The notes below the pieces were generated by a model. It searched no databases and had not been told where the DNA came from. It saw nothing but the letters and a program-made list of their open reading frames with translations. A stretch of DNA of 64,000 nt from Poriferisodalis sp965116715. Its GTDB lineage: Bacteria > Actinomycetota > Acidimicrobiia > Acidimicrobiales > Poriferisodalaceae. A program made the translations under genes and the position numbers. The number at the start of each line of letters is the position of its first letter. Position 1 is the stretch's first letter. The stretch covers positions 372,001 to 436,000 of the forward strand of contig OZ220724.1 in the NCBI GenBank assembly GCA_965116715.1. The letters run 5' to 3'. Below are positions 23,588 to 32,036 of this stretch, one piece after another.

Positions 23588-24287
23588 CGGTCCCCCCGAA
23601 TCCGACCGGCCACGCCCCGGCGCTTGGCAAGGGGCTGAGCCGGCGGCCGCCCAAGAGCGGCCGATGTTCCCGCTGGGCTCGCCGCTGCTGCCCGGCGCTG
23701 TACTGCCGCTGCACATCTTCGAGCCCCGCTACCGGGTCTTGGCCCGGCGCTGCACCGAGGGCGATGAGCCGTTCGGCGTCGTGATGATCGAGCGCGGCAG
23801 CGAGGTCGGCGGCGGGGATGTCCGATCTGACGTGGGCTGTCTCGCCTCGATCGCCCAGCACCAGGAACTGCCCGACGGTCGATGGGTGATGCTCGCGACG
23901 GGCGGCCAGCGCATCCGCATTCACGAGTGGCTGGCGGACGACCCCTACCCGCGGGCGCTCGCCGCCGAATGGCCCGATGAACCTGCGGAGATCTCCGCGC
24001 AGACGCGCCGCACGCTCGTGGCGCGGCTGCGACGGCTGCGAGCCTTGGCATCGGAGATCGGCGCGTTGGGGGTCACGGCGGCCGAATCTGCAGCGATCGA
24101 CGACCGTCTCGAAGACCTTGCCGACGACGCTTCGGATCCGTCGGATTGGGCGTACCAGATGGCTGCGCTTGTGCCGGCTGGCCCCTTCGATCGTCACGCC
24201 ATGCTGTGCGCGCCCGATCCGGCCCGGCGCATCGAGGTGATCGCCGACGTGCTGGACGGCGTGGAAGAACTGCTGGGCGGCCGGTAG
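23574..24287 (+). CDS. LON substrate-binding-domain protein (no ATPase or protease domain)
   Basis: 237 residues from GTG 23574; ATG 23664 is an alternative start at MFPLG. The core MFPLGSPLLPGAVLPLHIFEPRYRVLARRC is the start of the LON substrate-binding (PUA-like beta) domain, followed by FGVVMIERG and the alpha-helical part rich in Arg. Full Lon would need AAA+ and Ser-Lys protease domains, which are absent, so this is a stand-alone N-terminal-domain protein, a form widespread in bacteria with unknown role. It overlaps the dacB end by 14 bp. Confidence 0.85.
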   Translation: MAPPDGPPESDRPRPGAWQGAEPAAAQERPMFPLGSPLLPGAVLPLHIFEPRYRVLARRCTEGDEPFGVVMIERGSEVGGGDVRSDVGCLASIAQHQELPDGRWVMLATGGQRIRIHEWLADDPYPRALAAEWPDEPAEISAQTRRTLVARLRRLRALASEIGALGVTAAESAAIDDRLEDLADDASDPSDWAYQMAALVPAGPFDRHAMLCAPDPARRIEVIADVLDGVEELLGGR

Positions 24288-24331
24288 CGTCGCCCCACGG
24301 GCCAGGGCGGCCCGCTCACCCCCGGCGGACG

Positions 24332-24721
24332 GTGCCAGAGCGAACTGTGCCTCGACGAGACGTCGGCCTGAAGGCCGAGCTTTCCGAATTGGTCGCCCTG
24401 CTGCGGGCATACGCCGTGCAGGAGACGGTGGGCCCATTGCGGGGCCTGGGCCGCTACCTGCTGTTCGGTCTGGCAGGAGCGATCGCCGTCAGCGTGTCGA
24501 TCGTGCTGGCCGCGCTCGCGCTGGTTCGTGTCCTGCAGACCGAGACGACCGTCTTCGGTGCCAACTGGTCATTCGTGCCGCACCTGGCAGGCGCCGCGTT
24601 GCTCGTCGTGGCGATCGTCGGGCTGGCGCGAGCGATCAAGCCGTCTGGGGATGCACCAGGCGCTTCCAAGCACGCTGACGGTGACGCCCACGACAACCAC
24701 GGAGAGATCGACGGTGGCTGA
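24332..24721 (+). CDS. Small membrane protein, Actinobacterial holin-like (DUF1469-type)
   Basis: 129 residues from GTG 24332. The topology is a short amphipathic start (LKAELSELVALLRAYAVQE), two hydrophobic helices (about 45-68 and 83-102) and a hydrophilic tail with His/Asp. The layout resembles 'phage holin family'/DUF1469 proteins common in actinobacteria next to housekeeping genes. That label does not imply a phage origin here. The start is uncertain; GTG 24347 is also in frame. Overlaps the next small gene by 8 bp. Confidence 0.6.
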   Translation: MPERTVPRRDVGLKAELSELVALLRAYAVQETVGPLRGLGRYLLFGLAGAIAVSVSIVLAALALVRVLQTETTVFGANWSFVPHLAGAALLVVAIVGLARAIKPSGDAPGASKHADGDAHDNHGEIDGG

Positions 24722-24944
24722 CAACGACTTCGCAGACGCTGAGGGCCGGCACATCACGCGGGCGGACATCACCGAGAAGGTGCGCCAGCTTGTCGGGGGC
24801 GCCGGCGATGCGGCCGAGCAGATTTCGAGTGCCGCGGTGGCAGTTGCCGCAGCGGTCGGCACCGGGCTGGTGTTGGCTGCATTCCTGTTCGGGCGTCGCC
24901 GTGGACGCAAGCGCAGCACCATCGTCGAGGTCGTCCGGGCCTGA
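24714..24944 (+). CDS. Small hypothetical protein with one membrane helix
   Basis: 76 residues from GTG 24714 (VADNDFADAEG). An acidic/polar N-terminus is followed by an Ala/Val-rich helix (about 42-62) and a strongly basic GRRRGRKR stop-transfer sequence, predicting N-out/C-in topology. It lies in a tight run of three small genes before trmI and overlaps its predecessor. No family is recognised. Confidence 0.6.
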   Translation: MADNDFADAEGRHITRADITEKVRQLVGGAGDAAEQISSAAVAVAAAVGTGLVLAAFLFGRRRGRKRSTIVEVVRA

Positions 24945-24969
24945 GCGGGCCTGAGCGGCGGGTGTGACT

Positions 24970-25221
24970 ATGGGTTCGGCGTGGGGCTTTGGGAGCCTGA
25001 AGGCCCGTGCGGTCCATGGGGTCTGGAAGCGGGCACGGTCGGGCAACGGGATCTGGCTCGGCGTGGCGATCGTCTTCAGCGGGCTGAAGCTGCTGGTGCG
25101 GCTGTCGAAGCGCGAACGCGAGGTGGTGTACCGGGGCGAGCTGGCACCCGGCGAGCGACTCACCATCGAGCACCTGCCGCACGGTCGCGACCCCGACGAG
25201 CCGACGGCGGACCACGCGTGA
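24970..25221 (+). CDS. Small hypothetical protein
   Basis: 83 residues from ATG 24970 (GTG 24964 also possible). It begins MGSAWGFGSLKARAV, has a moderately hydrophobic segment GIWLGVAIVFSGLKLLV (about 27-43) followed by basic residues SKREREV, and an acidic/His tail. It overlaps trmI by 4 bp (GTGA), so it is translationally coupled to it. Function unknown. The basic-hydrophobic-basic pattern suggests peripheral or single-pass membrane association. Confidence 0.6.
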   Translation: MGSAWGFGSLKARAVHGVWKRARSGNGIWLGVAIVFSGLKLLVRLSKREREVVYRGELAPGERLTIEHLPHGRDPDEPTADHA

Positions 25222-26069
25222 ACGACGCCGACGAGGCTCCGAGGCGCTCGGGCCCCGATCGGAGCGATGAGATGCCGCCAGGCCCCTTGCAGGCCGGCGA
25301 GACGGTGATGATGGTCGACAGCCGGCTGCGCCGGTACCTGGTGGAGCTGCGCAGCGGCGGCGAGTTTCACACCCATGCCGGCGTGGTGCCCCACGACGAG
25401 ATCATCGGCTCGGGCGAGGGTTCGCAATTCCGCAGCGGTTCGGGCGCACGGTTCGTGGCGATGCGCCCGACGCTTGCCGATCAGGTGCTGAAGATGCCGC
25501 GGGGCGCGCAGGTGATCTATCCCAAGGATCTCGGCGCGATCTGGATGCTGGCCGATGTGCGAGCGGGCATGTCGGTGTTCGAGGCCGGCGTTGGGTCGGG
25601 GGCGCTGTCGGCAACGCTGCTGCGGGCGGGGGCATACGTCACCGGCTACGAGCTGCGCGAGGACTTCGCAGAGCGGGCTACCCGCAACGTGGCGAGTACG
25701 GCGGGCGCCGACGCGCTCGGTCGGTACGACGTGCAACTGCGTGATGCCTACGAGACCGTGGAGGGGCCTCGCCTTCCGGCGGACGCTGAAACGTATGACC
25801 GTGCCGTGCTGGACCTGCCCGAGCCGTGGCGGGTCGCACCCCATCTCGTTGGTGTGCTGCGCCACGGCGGGATCCTGGTTGCCTACAACCCCTCTGTGAC
25901 CCAGGTGCAGCAACTGCGCCGGACGCTCGAGGACGGTCCGTGGGCCCTGGTCGAGACGATCGAGGTGATGCATCGCAGCTGGCATGTGAAGGGTGCCTCG
26001 GTGCGGCCGGATCATCGGATGGTCGCCCACACCGGGTTTCTCACACACGCCCGATTGATCGAGGCGTGA
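25218..26069 (+). CDS. trmI: tRNA (adenine(58)-N1)-methyltransferase
   Basis: 283 residues. It makes m1A58 in the T-loop of tRNAs using S-adenosylmethionine. Seen: the N-terminal beta domain (GETVMMVDSRLRRYLVEL...FHTHAGVVPHDEIIG), VIYPKDLGAIWMLADVRAGMSVFEAGVGSGALSATLL containing the SAM-binding EAGVGSG motif, the acidic end of the next strand (YELREDFAERA) and the catalytic-side DLPEPW motif. It starts at a GTG overlapping the preceding stop. In M. tuberculosis the orthologue (Rv2118c) lies near mpa, so its place just upstream of the proteasome genes is conserved context. Confidence 0.93.
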   Translation: MNDADEAPRRSGPDRSDEMPPGPLQAGETVMMVDSRLRRYLVELRSGGEFHTHAGVVPHDEIIGSGEGSQFRSGSGARFVAMRPTLADQVLKMPRGAQVIYPKDLGAIWMLADVRAGMSVFEAGVGSGALSATLLRAGAYVTGYELREDFAERATRNVASTAGADALGRYDVQLRDAYETVEGPRLPADAETYDRAVLDLPEPWRVAPHLVGVLRHGGILVAYNPSVTQVQQLRRTLEDGPWALVETIEVMHRSWHVKGASVRPDHRMVAHTGFLTHARLIEA

Positions 26070-26113
26070 GACGCACCGTCGCGTACGGCAACAAGGATGG
26101 AGACTCGCGTGGA

Positions 26114-26968
26114 ATGCGATCACCACGCCTCACCCCGGCGCTCGTGGCTCTGTGCGCGGCAGTGCTGGGCGTTGGGTTGGGAGCCTGTGCGTCAGGTGCT
26201 GATGACTCCGAACCACGCGACGCACCGACCGAAGCGGTATCGGAGATTGAGAGCAGCGATGGGCCGTTGCAGATCGGGCCGCCGCCGGCTGCATCGGCAA
26301 TCAGTGACGAAGCGCTCGCATCCGCAGCGAGAGGAGTCGTCGCAGTGCGGGCGAAAGGCTGCGGTCCGGTGGCCAGCGGCACTGCATTTGCGGTCGCGCC
26401 GGGACTCCTGGTCGGAGCAGCACATGTCGTGGCAGGTGTGCCAAGCGTCGAGATCGAGTGGTTCACCGGCGAGTCGGCGGAGCCGAGGAGTTATCCGGTC
26501 GATGTGGTGGGCTACGAGGAAGACAGCGATCTTGCTCTGCTCCGAACGCAGGCAGGAGTGCCTTCGCTGAGCATCGATCAAGCGCAGCTCAACACCGACG
26601 GCGCGGTGCTCGGCTTCGACGCGAGCTCGGAGTTTCTCGTGTCACCGGCACGTATTGAGCACTTCGTGAGCGCAAGCGGCCTCTGGGGCCCCCAAACATC
26701 GCGGAATGTGTATGTCTTGGCGGCGGACGTCCGCAAGGGGCAATCCGGCGGACCGCTCATCGACGCCGACGGCAGCGTTGTCGGCGTGGCTTTCGCCGCG
26801 GTGAGCGGTCCGCAGGACATCGGGTTCGCGCTCAGCCGCGGCGAACTCCTGGCGTTCTTGGTCACCGCAGGCGTCGACGCGCGTGTGAACGACCGCGGCG
26901 AGACCGTCATCACGGCACTGCCGGCGACACTCGAAGAGGTTTCGCACGGCGAGTGCCGCATCGGGTGA
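26114..26968 (+). CDS. Trypsin-like serine protease, predicted lipoprotein
   Basis: 284 residues from ATG 26114; GTG 26066, overlapping the trmI stop, is an alternative. The signal sequence ends in lipobox LGAC with Cys25 as the lipidated residue. The chymotrypsin-like domain has His104 (VGAAHVVAG), Asp139 (EEDSDLALL) and Ser211 (RKGQSGGPL), a full S1C/DegP-MarP-type triad. VASGTAFAV before the His is typical. There is no PDZ domain and no multi-pass membrane region, so it is neither HtrA nor MarP. It is probably anchored to the outer face of the membrane and cleaves exported proteins. It is the first of three exported-protein genes between trmI and the ferredoxin/ARC genes. Confidence 0.88.
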   Translation: MRSPRLTPALVALCAAVLGVGLGACASGADDSEPRDAPTEAVSEIESSDGPLQIGPPPAASAISDEALASAARGVVAVRAKGCGPVASGTAFAVAPGLLVGAAHVVAGVPSVEIEWFTGESAEPRSYPVDVVGYEEDSDLALLRTQAGVPSLSIDQAQLNTDGAVLGFDASSEFLVSPARIEHFVSASGLWGPQTSRNVYVLAADVRKGQSGGPLIDADGSVVGVAFAAVSGPQDIGFALSRGELLAFLVTAGVDARVNDRGETVITALPATLEEVSHGECRIG

Positions 26969-27040
26969 CAACAAGAAACAGACAAGACATAGCTGCGCGG
27001 AGCGGCTCCGACAGGTGTTTGATTCACTAATATTGCTCAT
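26969..27040. promoter_or_regulatory. Short AT-richer spacer before the 961-aa surface-protein gene
   Basis: 72 bp with a small hairpin (CGGAG/CTCCG) and an AT-rich TAATAT at 27028-27033, only 7 nt before the GTG start. No matched -35 box is evident, so it may be either a promoter for the surface-protein pair or only a spacer. Confidence 0.3.
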
Positions 27041-29926
27041 GTGAATCATTCAGATGATGCAGGGAGTCGGCACGACCGCTCCCTGCCCGCTTCAGCCTCC
27101 AAGTGGCTGGCGGTCGCGGCGATATTGGCGACTGGTGCCATCTTGTTCTTGGGCGCCTCCGCGTCGAGCGGCTCGCAGGCTGTCACCGTTGCCCTCGAAG
27201 AGTTCGAGCTGGAATGTCCGGTGAGCGCGAGCGAGGGGGAGACCCTGGATTGCACCCTGACGAACACCGGCGACGAAACAGAGTCTTGGCCGGTTGTCGG
27301 CATTCTGCATCTCTCGACGGACGTGGACCGGGCGCTCGTTCGAGGCTCGGCTGTTGATGTGGAATTCGGGACGCTGGCCCCCGATGTCGAGTTGGACGGG
27401 GGCGTCTGGTGGGTAGGAGACACGCTGGTCGCGTACTCGCGTTTCGATTGGGATGGCGAGGCGGCTGCTTCGGGCGACCCGGCCGGCGGCGACTCCCGAA
27501 CGGTGCCGGTAGCGATTGTCAACGACGCCGACCACGAAGGCGCGGAGAGGTTCTACATCAGCTTGGGTCCAGACGGCAGCCGAGGCGTGGGAATCCTCTC
27601 CAACAGCCGTCAGCCGGTGACGGTTTTGGAGGACGACACCAAGAGCACGGAGGCGGGCCTCAGTCATCTGACGGTGTCGACCCCGGCCGAGGACCTGTAC
27701 TCGGCACGACCGTCGCCACTGAATCGCCTCACGGTCGCGTATCCGGTCACGGAGCTCACCGTCACCGGGGTGGCCGCCGGTGAGCGTTCCACGCTCGCGC
27801 TCTCTGTCGCCCATGACGGCGACGTCTGGTCGGTGCCGGTCGAGAGTGGCGAGGAGAGCGCCGCGGTGGCGTTGGGAGTCGGGGTCACGACGTTGACGGT
27901 GACTGTCGTGGCCGAGGACGGCGTGAGCCAGCAGGCCTACAAGGTCGAGGTCATTCGCGAATCCAACACGGCGGGCGTCGATGTGGAGGTCCGTTCGGAG
28001 GGGTTCGTGCTTGCGTGTCCCTACCAGATGCCCGAGGGGGAGACGCTGGAATGTACTCTCACCAACACCGGCACGAGTTCGAGCGGGTGGCCGACGGTCG
28101 CAATCTTCCACAGTTCCGCTGACGGCGACCGAGCACTGGTCGCGGAGGATCCGCTGATCCCGGAGTCACATCCTGATTTCAGCAGGGATGTCAGGCTGAG
28201 CCTCGAGCAGAGTCCCCCCCCCGAGGCGTACAACTTCGGTTACGGCGAGTTGTTCTCTGGGGGCTCCATCGTCGAGCGCACGACGTACGGGTACGAGAAG
28301 TTCGATTGGACGGGTGAGGCCGAGCCCGGCGACAAGCGCACCGTTGTTGTGGAGATACTGAGCAACGATGACGGCGAGGAGCGCGAACAGCACGGCGCTC
28401 CCGAGGTGTTCTATGTCGCGATAGCCCCCGACGGCTACACCGGGCTCTCGAAGTTGGTCGCCAACAAGGTCCCTGTGGTGGTCATGCCCGAGCGCCCGTG
28501 GTATGCGCCCGTGCTGGCGTCGAACGCTGCCGACACCTCGGTGCTTGTGAGTTGGACGCTGCCCGATATGCCCGCGGGCGTCTATGTCGACGAGATGTAC
28601 CTGGAGCGTCTCGACAACGATGGCAGTGTCGCGTGGTCCTCGCTCGTCCAGTCTGATCCGTCCCCGGGTGCGCACCAGTACAGGGTCTACGGCTTGGATC
28701 CGGCGACGGACTACCGCTTCCGTGTGCGGTTGGACATGGACTTTGGCGACGACGTCTACTCAGCGCCGATGCGAGTCAGGACGCAGACCGATGCACCGGC
28801 GGCGCCGACGGGGCTGAGCGCGACGACGACCCACGACTCGGTGACGTTGAGCTGGACAGTGCCCCAGCAGCCCGCGTGGATTTCGGAGCCTGTGACGCTG
28901 CGGGTGATGCGGGAACTTCTGGGCCAGAAGGCGCGCATGGGCAGCGTGGCCTGGCAGCGGGCGGTAACCGGGTACAGCTTCACCGACACCGACGTCGCAC
29001 CGGGTCAGACGTACCACTACTACATCGAGATGATTTCCATCGGTGGACAGGTCCCGCGCCCGCGAAGCGAGAGGCTGGCGGTCACCACAGCAGCGTTGGC
29101 TGAGGACCCGGACGGGAACCGCGGCGGCGCGACCGTGCTGGACGCGCGGGCCGCCGTCGACTGGGGGCAGTTCTTGTCGAACCTCTCGCTGAACCGCGGC
29201 ACGGGTGACAGCGTCGACTATTACCGGTTCACCATCTCTGAGCGATACCGGCTCGTCCTTGCGGTGCGCCGGGTCCTCGGGTCGTGGGACGAGCCGATCT
29301 ACGACGGTGTGAGCCTCGAGGACGCCGAGGGAAACACCATCGTCGAGTCGTCGCCGCCGGTCTCCAGGCCATTCGACCCGGACACAGTGCCAGACACCTT
29401 GGACATAGAGATCGGGCCCGGGGTTTACTACGTGCGCGTCGAAGCCACCGGCGACGGACACATGGGCTATCTGATGTACTTCAATCTCGAAGTTGCGTCG
29501 CCCGGCGCGCCCGAGGGGCCCAACACTGCGCCGACCTCCGTCGCGGCAGGGCCGCTAACTGGCTTCAGCCTCATTGACGCCGCCGACCAGCAGGTACTGG
29601 GGGATCTTGTCGACGGCGCCCGCATAGAGCTGCTGGACCCCGCCAACGGCAGCTACGCCATCCGAGCCGACACCGAGGTCGGCGTGGCCATCGGCAGCGT
29701 CGGCTTCGAGTTCTCCACAGACGGCGACACCTTGAGCAAGACCGAGAACCTGGCCCCTTACTCCCTGCGCGGCGACAACGGCCCTGGTGCACTGCTCGGC
29801 GCGCCCCTGGCACCGGGCAGTCATATGCTGCGAGCCACCGCCTACAGCCAAAGGAACCGCACAGGAGATCAGCTCGGAACCCTGGAAGTCAGCTTCACCA
29901 TTGCGGAGCCAACGAGCACCGAGTGA
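27041..29926 (+). CDS. Large secreted multidomain surface protein (Calx-beta-like, cadherin-like, FN3, PPC-like)
   Basis: 961 residues from GTG 27041; ATG one base out of phase is closed by TGA. An N-terminal signal/anchor helix (about 21-43) is followed by a Calx-beta-like segment (FELECPVSASEGETLDCTL...VAIVNDADHEGAERFYISL), a cadherin-like/Big_12-like region (SHLTVST...YPVTELTVTGVAAGE), a second Calx-beta-like copy (FVLACPYQMPEGETLECTL...EVFYVAIAPDGY), two fibronectin type III domains (about 490-685), a PPC-like beta domain (about 700-815) and a C-terminal beta domain (about 830-955). No sortase LPXTG motif or C-terminal anchor is seen. It ends in GTGA overlap with the GH16 gene. A role in adhesion or carbohydrate binding is inference from the architecture. 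Confidence 0.75.
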   Translation: MNHSDDAGSRHDRSLPASASKWLAVAAILATGAILFLGASASSGSQAVTVALEEFELECPVSASEGETLDCTLTNTGDETESWPVVGILHLSTDVDRALVRGSAVDVEFGTLAPDVELDGGVWWVGDTLVAYSRFDWDGEAAASGDPAGGDSRTVPVAIVNDADHEGAERFYISLGPDGSRGVGILSNSRQPVTVLEDDTKSTEAGLSHLTVSTPAEDLYSARPSPLNRLTVAYPVTELTVTGVAAGERSTLALSVAHDGDVWSVPVESGEESAAVALGVGVTTLTVTVVAEDGVSQQAYKVEVIRESNTAGVDVEVRSEGFVLACPYQMPEGETLECTLTNTGTSSSGWPTVAIFHSSADGDRALVAEDPLIPESHPDFSRDVRLSLEQSPPPEAYNFGYGELFSGGSIVERTTYGYEKFDWTGEAEPGDKRTVVVEILSNDDGEEREQHGAPEVFYVAIAPDGYTGLSKLVANKVPVVVMPERPWYAPVLASNAADTSVLVSWTLPDMPAGVYVDEMYLERLDNDGSVAWSSLVQSDPSPGAHQYRVYGLDPATDYRFRVRLDMDFGDDVYSAPMRVRTQTDAPAAPTGLSATTTHDSVTLSWTVPQQPAWISEPVTLRVMRELLGQKARMGSVAWQRAVTGYSFTDTDVAPGQTYHYYIEMISIGGQVPRPRSERLAVTTAALAEDPDGNRGGATVLDARAAVDWGQFLSNLSLNRGTGDSVDYYRFTISERYRLVLAVRRVLGSWDEPIYDGVSLEDAEGNTIVESSPPVSRPFDPDTVPDTLDIEIGPGVYYVRVEATGDGHMGYLMYFNLEVASPGAPEGPNTAPTSVAAGPLTGFSLIDAADQQVLGDLVDGARIELLDPANGSYAIRADTEVGVAIGSVGFEFSTDGDTLSKTENLAPYSLRGDNGPGALLGAPLAPGSHMLRATAYSQRNRTGDQLGTLEVSFTIAEPTSTE

Positions 29927-31656
29927 GTCCCGACCTGAGTCCCATGATGACCCGACCAAGCAACACGCACCCCAAGCTCTACCGCTGGGCAGTACTCATC
30001 GCCCTCGCCGGCGTGGTGGCCGCTGTGTCCTTGGGGACATCGGCTGCTGCGTCAGACGGCGCGTCCGCAGCCGATGGCACGGACGTGGCGGCAGCGGCCG
30101 AGGGGCACCTCCCGGCGTTGCGGTTCGTCCAGGATGAGTTCCCGCTGCGGCCCAGGATCCAAGTCTGGAGAGATGGCACCAAGGACTGGGGTTACGACAA
30201 GGACCGCGGCGACACGCTCATCGCAAAGGTCGTCGTGATGGGCGCCGACAACGAGGCCCAGGACGTGATGTTCGGGGTGGAGGACCCCGCCGACCATCCC
30301 TACCGGCAGGCCTGCTACTCGGAGTCGGACTGCCTCGACATCGAAGTGAGGGTGAACGAGGAATCCGGTGGTCTGTACCTGTACGACGGTGACTGGTCCG
30401 GCCGGTACGGCTACCTCAATGACACCCCCACCCAGATCGTGGAGCTGTCTGCCGAGGACTCCGCGTCAGGCCTGAAGATCTACCGCCAAGCGGCAGTCAC
30501 CACGCCCGAGCAGCGGCCGGACTGCGACGACTACCCCGAGCACAACGAGGACAGGTACGTGTGTCTGTTCCTCGCGGAGCTGCTTCCCGCTGACGCGCCC
30601 GAGACCAGTCAGGAAATGCGCGACGCCTTGCCAAATCTGGTGCAGGACCGTGACAACTACAGCCTGGTGTTCGCGGAGGAGTTCAACGGCAACCAGCACG
30701 CCGAGGACTCCGAGCAGTGCCAGGACGGCTTCCTGACGATAAGCACCGAGACCTGGAACTTCAAAGGGAACACATGCGAACGCGTCGACGCGAACGGAAC
30801 GCCCTGCGAGAACATCGAGGACGGCCACTACCGCATCTCCAAGATCTACGGCAACAGATGCGGCGACTCGATCTCCAACACCTTCGGCAAGATGCATTAC
30901 AAGTACGGGTACATGGAAGTCAAGTACACCATCGACCTGTCGGCAGCGAGCAGCTGGAAGAACTATGCATTTTTTGGGGGAGCGACCCAAGAGCTGCGCC
31001 ACCAGCACGACCGCTACGGCGTGGCTGTCAACAACATGGAGGATTTCCTGAAGAACTCAGAGGTCGAGCTCGACCACTTCGAGTACATCCCAGCAAGCAG
31101 GAAGGACATATCCCATCAATACGCCAATTGGTCCGGCTACACCAAGAACGTCTCGACTCCTCCGTTGCGCAGCAACAAGCATGTCTACTACTGCCGTCGC
31201 CATAACTTTGGCTGGGGTATCGGGGGCTACCACTCCAATTGCACCAGCGGCACAGTCACCGTGACGAAGGGAATCGAGTGGACCCCTGTGGGCTACCAGA
31301 CCCACCTCAAGGTGGACGGCCTCTATGACGACTTCACGCTCTATCCAAAGAGCAAGACGGAGATACAGAAGAAGCATCCCCGCTATTCCAACGGTGAAGT
31401 CGCTGGCTTCAATTCACGGCCGTCAACCCTCTGGGGATCGACGCGGGACAAGTACTTCAATCAGCTCGTGCCCGGAGACTCGTCGACGGAGATGGAGCAG
31501 GTCGCCGTCAGCCACATCCCAGTGGAGATACGCATCAAGGCGTGGGGCTACCCCAAGCGCCATGAAACGACGGTCCGGACGAACATCCGGATCGACTACG
31601 TCAGGCTCTACCAGCCGGCCGACCGCTACGCGGGTATGGAGCCGCTCTACCAGTAG
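29923..31656 (+). CDS. Secreted glycoside hydrolase family 16-like protein
   Basis: 577 residues. A signal peptide (about 20-44, ending in Ala-rich sequence) precedes an unassigned domain of about 180 residues with a Cys pair, then a GH16-type beta-jelly-roll from about 245: NYSLVFAEEFNGN, YGYMEVKYTIDLS, the catalytic motif ELDHFE (382-387, ExDxxE with E382 nucleophile and E387 acid/base), IEWTPVGYQTHLKVDG and the terminal strand IRIDYVRLYQP. GH16 enzymes cut beta-1,3/1,4 glucans, agar, carrageenan or related glycans; the substrate is not evident. GTG 29923 overlaps the preceding stop; ATG 29944 and ATG 29947 are alternatives. Coupling to the surface-protein gene suggests a joint extracellular polysaccharide function. 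Confidence 0.82.
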   Translation: MSPDLSPMMTRPSNTHPKLYRWAVLIALAGVVAAVSLGTSAAASDGASAADGTDVAAAAEGHLPALRFVQDEFPLRPRIQVWRDGTKDWGYDKDRGDTLIAKVVVMGADNEAQDVMFGVEDPADHPYRQACYSESDCLDIEVRVNEESGGLYLYDGDWSGRYGYLNDTPTQIVELSAEDSASGLKIYRQAAVTTPEQRPDCDDYPEHNEDRYVCLFLAELLPADAPETSQEMRDALPNLVQDRDNYSLVFAEEFNGNQHAEDSEQCQDGFLTISTETWNFKGNTCERVDANGTPCENIEDGHYRISKIYGNRCGDSISNTFGKMHYKYGYMEVKYTIDLSAASSWKNYAFFGGATQELRHQHDRYGVAVNNMEDFLKNSEVELDHFEYIPASRKDISHQYANWSGYTKNVSTPPLRSNKHVYYCRRHNFGWGIGGYHSNCTSGTVTVTKGIEWTPVGYQTHLKVDGLYDDFTLYPKSKTEIQKKHPRYSNGEVAGFNSRPSTLWGSTRDKYFNQLVPGDSSTEMEQVAVSHIPVEIRIKAWGYPKRHETTVRTNIRIDYVRLYQPADRYAGMEPLYQ

Positions 31657-31802
31657 AGCGGACGCAACCTGGGCGCGTCCCCGGGCGTGTCTTGAGCGGC
31701 GGCCTCGCAACCGTCGCGCTACTGAGGCTCACGCCTCGATGCTGTGCTTGTCGCTTCATCTCGGCTTACGCCTCGATGCTGTGCTTGTCGCTTCATCTCG
31801 GC
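31657..31802. other. Convergent intergenic region with short tandem repeats
   Basis: 146 bp between the GH16 stop and the ferredoxin stop. The first half contains GGACGC...GCGTCC-type short complementary pieces near 31660-31680 that could form a terminator. The second half is filled by the 37-bp tandem repeat. No gene is seen. Confidence 0.5.
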
Positions 31803-31816
31803 TTACGCCTCGATGA
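31731..31816 (+). repeat. 37-bp tandem repeat, 2.3 copies, reaching into the ferredoxin 3' end
   Basis: Unit ACGCCTCGATGCTGTGCTTG plus 17 further bases occurs at 31731-31767 and 31768-31804 without visible differences. The first 11 bases recur at 31805-31815. On the minus strand the unit begins with the last codons and stop of the ferredoxin gene (ATCGAGGCGTAAG). Confidence 0.88.
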
Positions 31817-32036
31817 AGATGCACTCCCCGGGGCACTCTTCGGCGGATTCGATCACGGCGTCGAGCTGCGAATCGGCAAACTCCGCGAGGCCTTCGACAC
31901 CGCCAGGTTCAGAGAAGACCTTGTCGCCTTCCTTGACGTAGGCCAAGCCGTCGTCGAGAAGCGTGAAGACATCCGGAGCGATCTCTTCGCAGAGCCCGTC
32001 ACCGGTGCACAGATCCTGATCGATCCAGACCTTCAT
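31803..32036 (-). CDS. Ferredoxin, single Fe-S cluster type
   Basis: 77 residues from the ATG at 32036. Acidic protein beginning MKVWIDQDLCTGDGLCEE. Cluster-cysteine contexts are CTGDGLC near the N-terminus and CPGEC near the C-terminus, the arrangement of the small Fer4_15-type actinobacterial ferredoxins that carry one [3Fe-4S] or [4Fe-4S] cluster and feed P450s or other oxygenases. Whether the cluster has three or four irons cannot be decided by eye. The frame is open upstream but without homology. It is divergent from ARC. Its last bases are part of a tandem repeat. Confidence 0.88.
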   Translation of the reverse strand: MKVWIDQDLCTGDGLCEEIAPDVFTLLDDGLAYVKEGDKVFSEPGGVEGLAEFADSQLDAVIESAEECPGECIFIEA

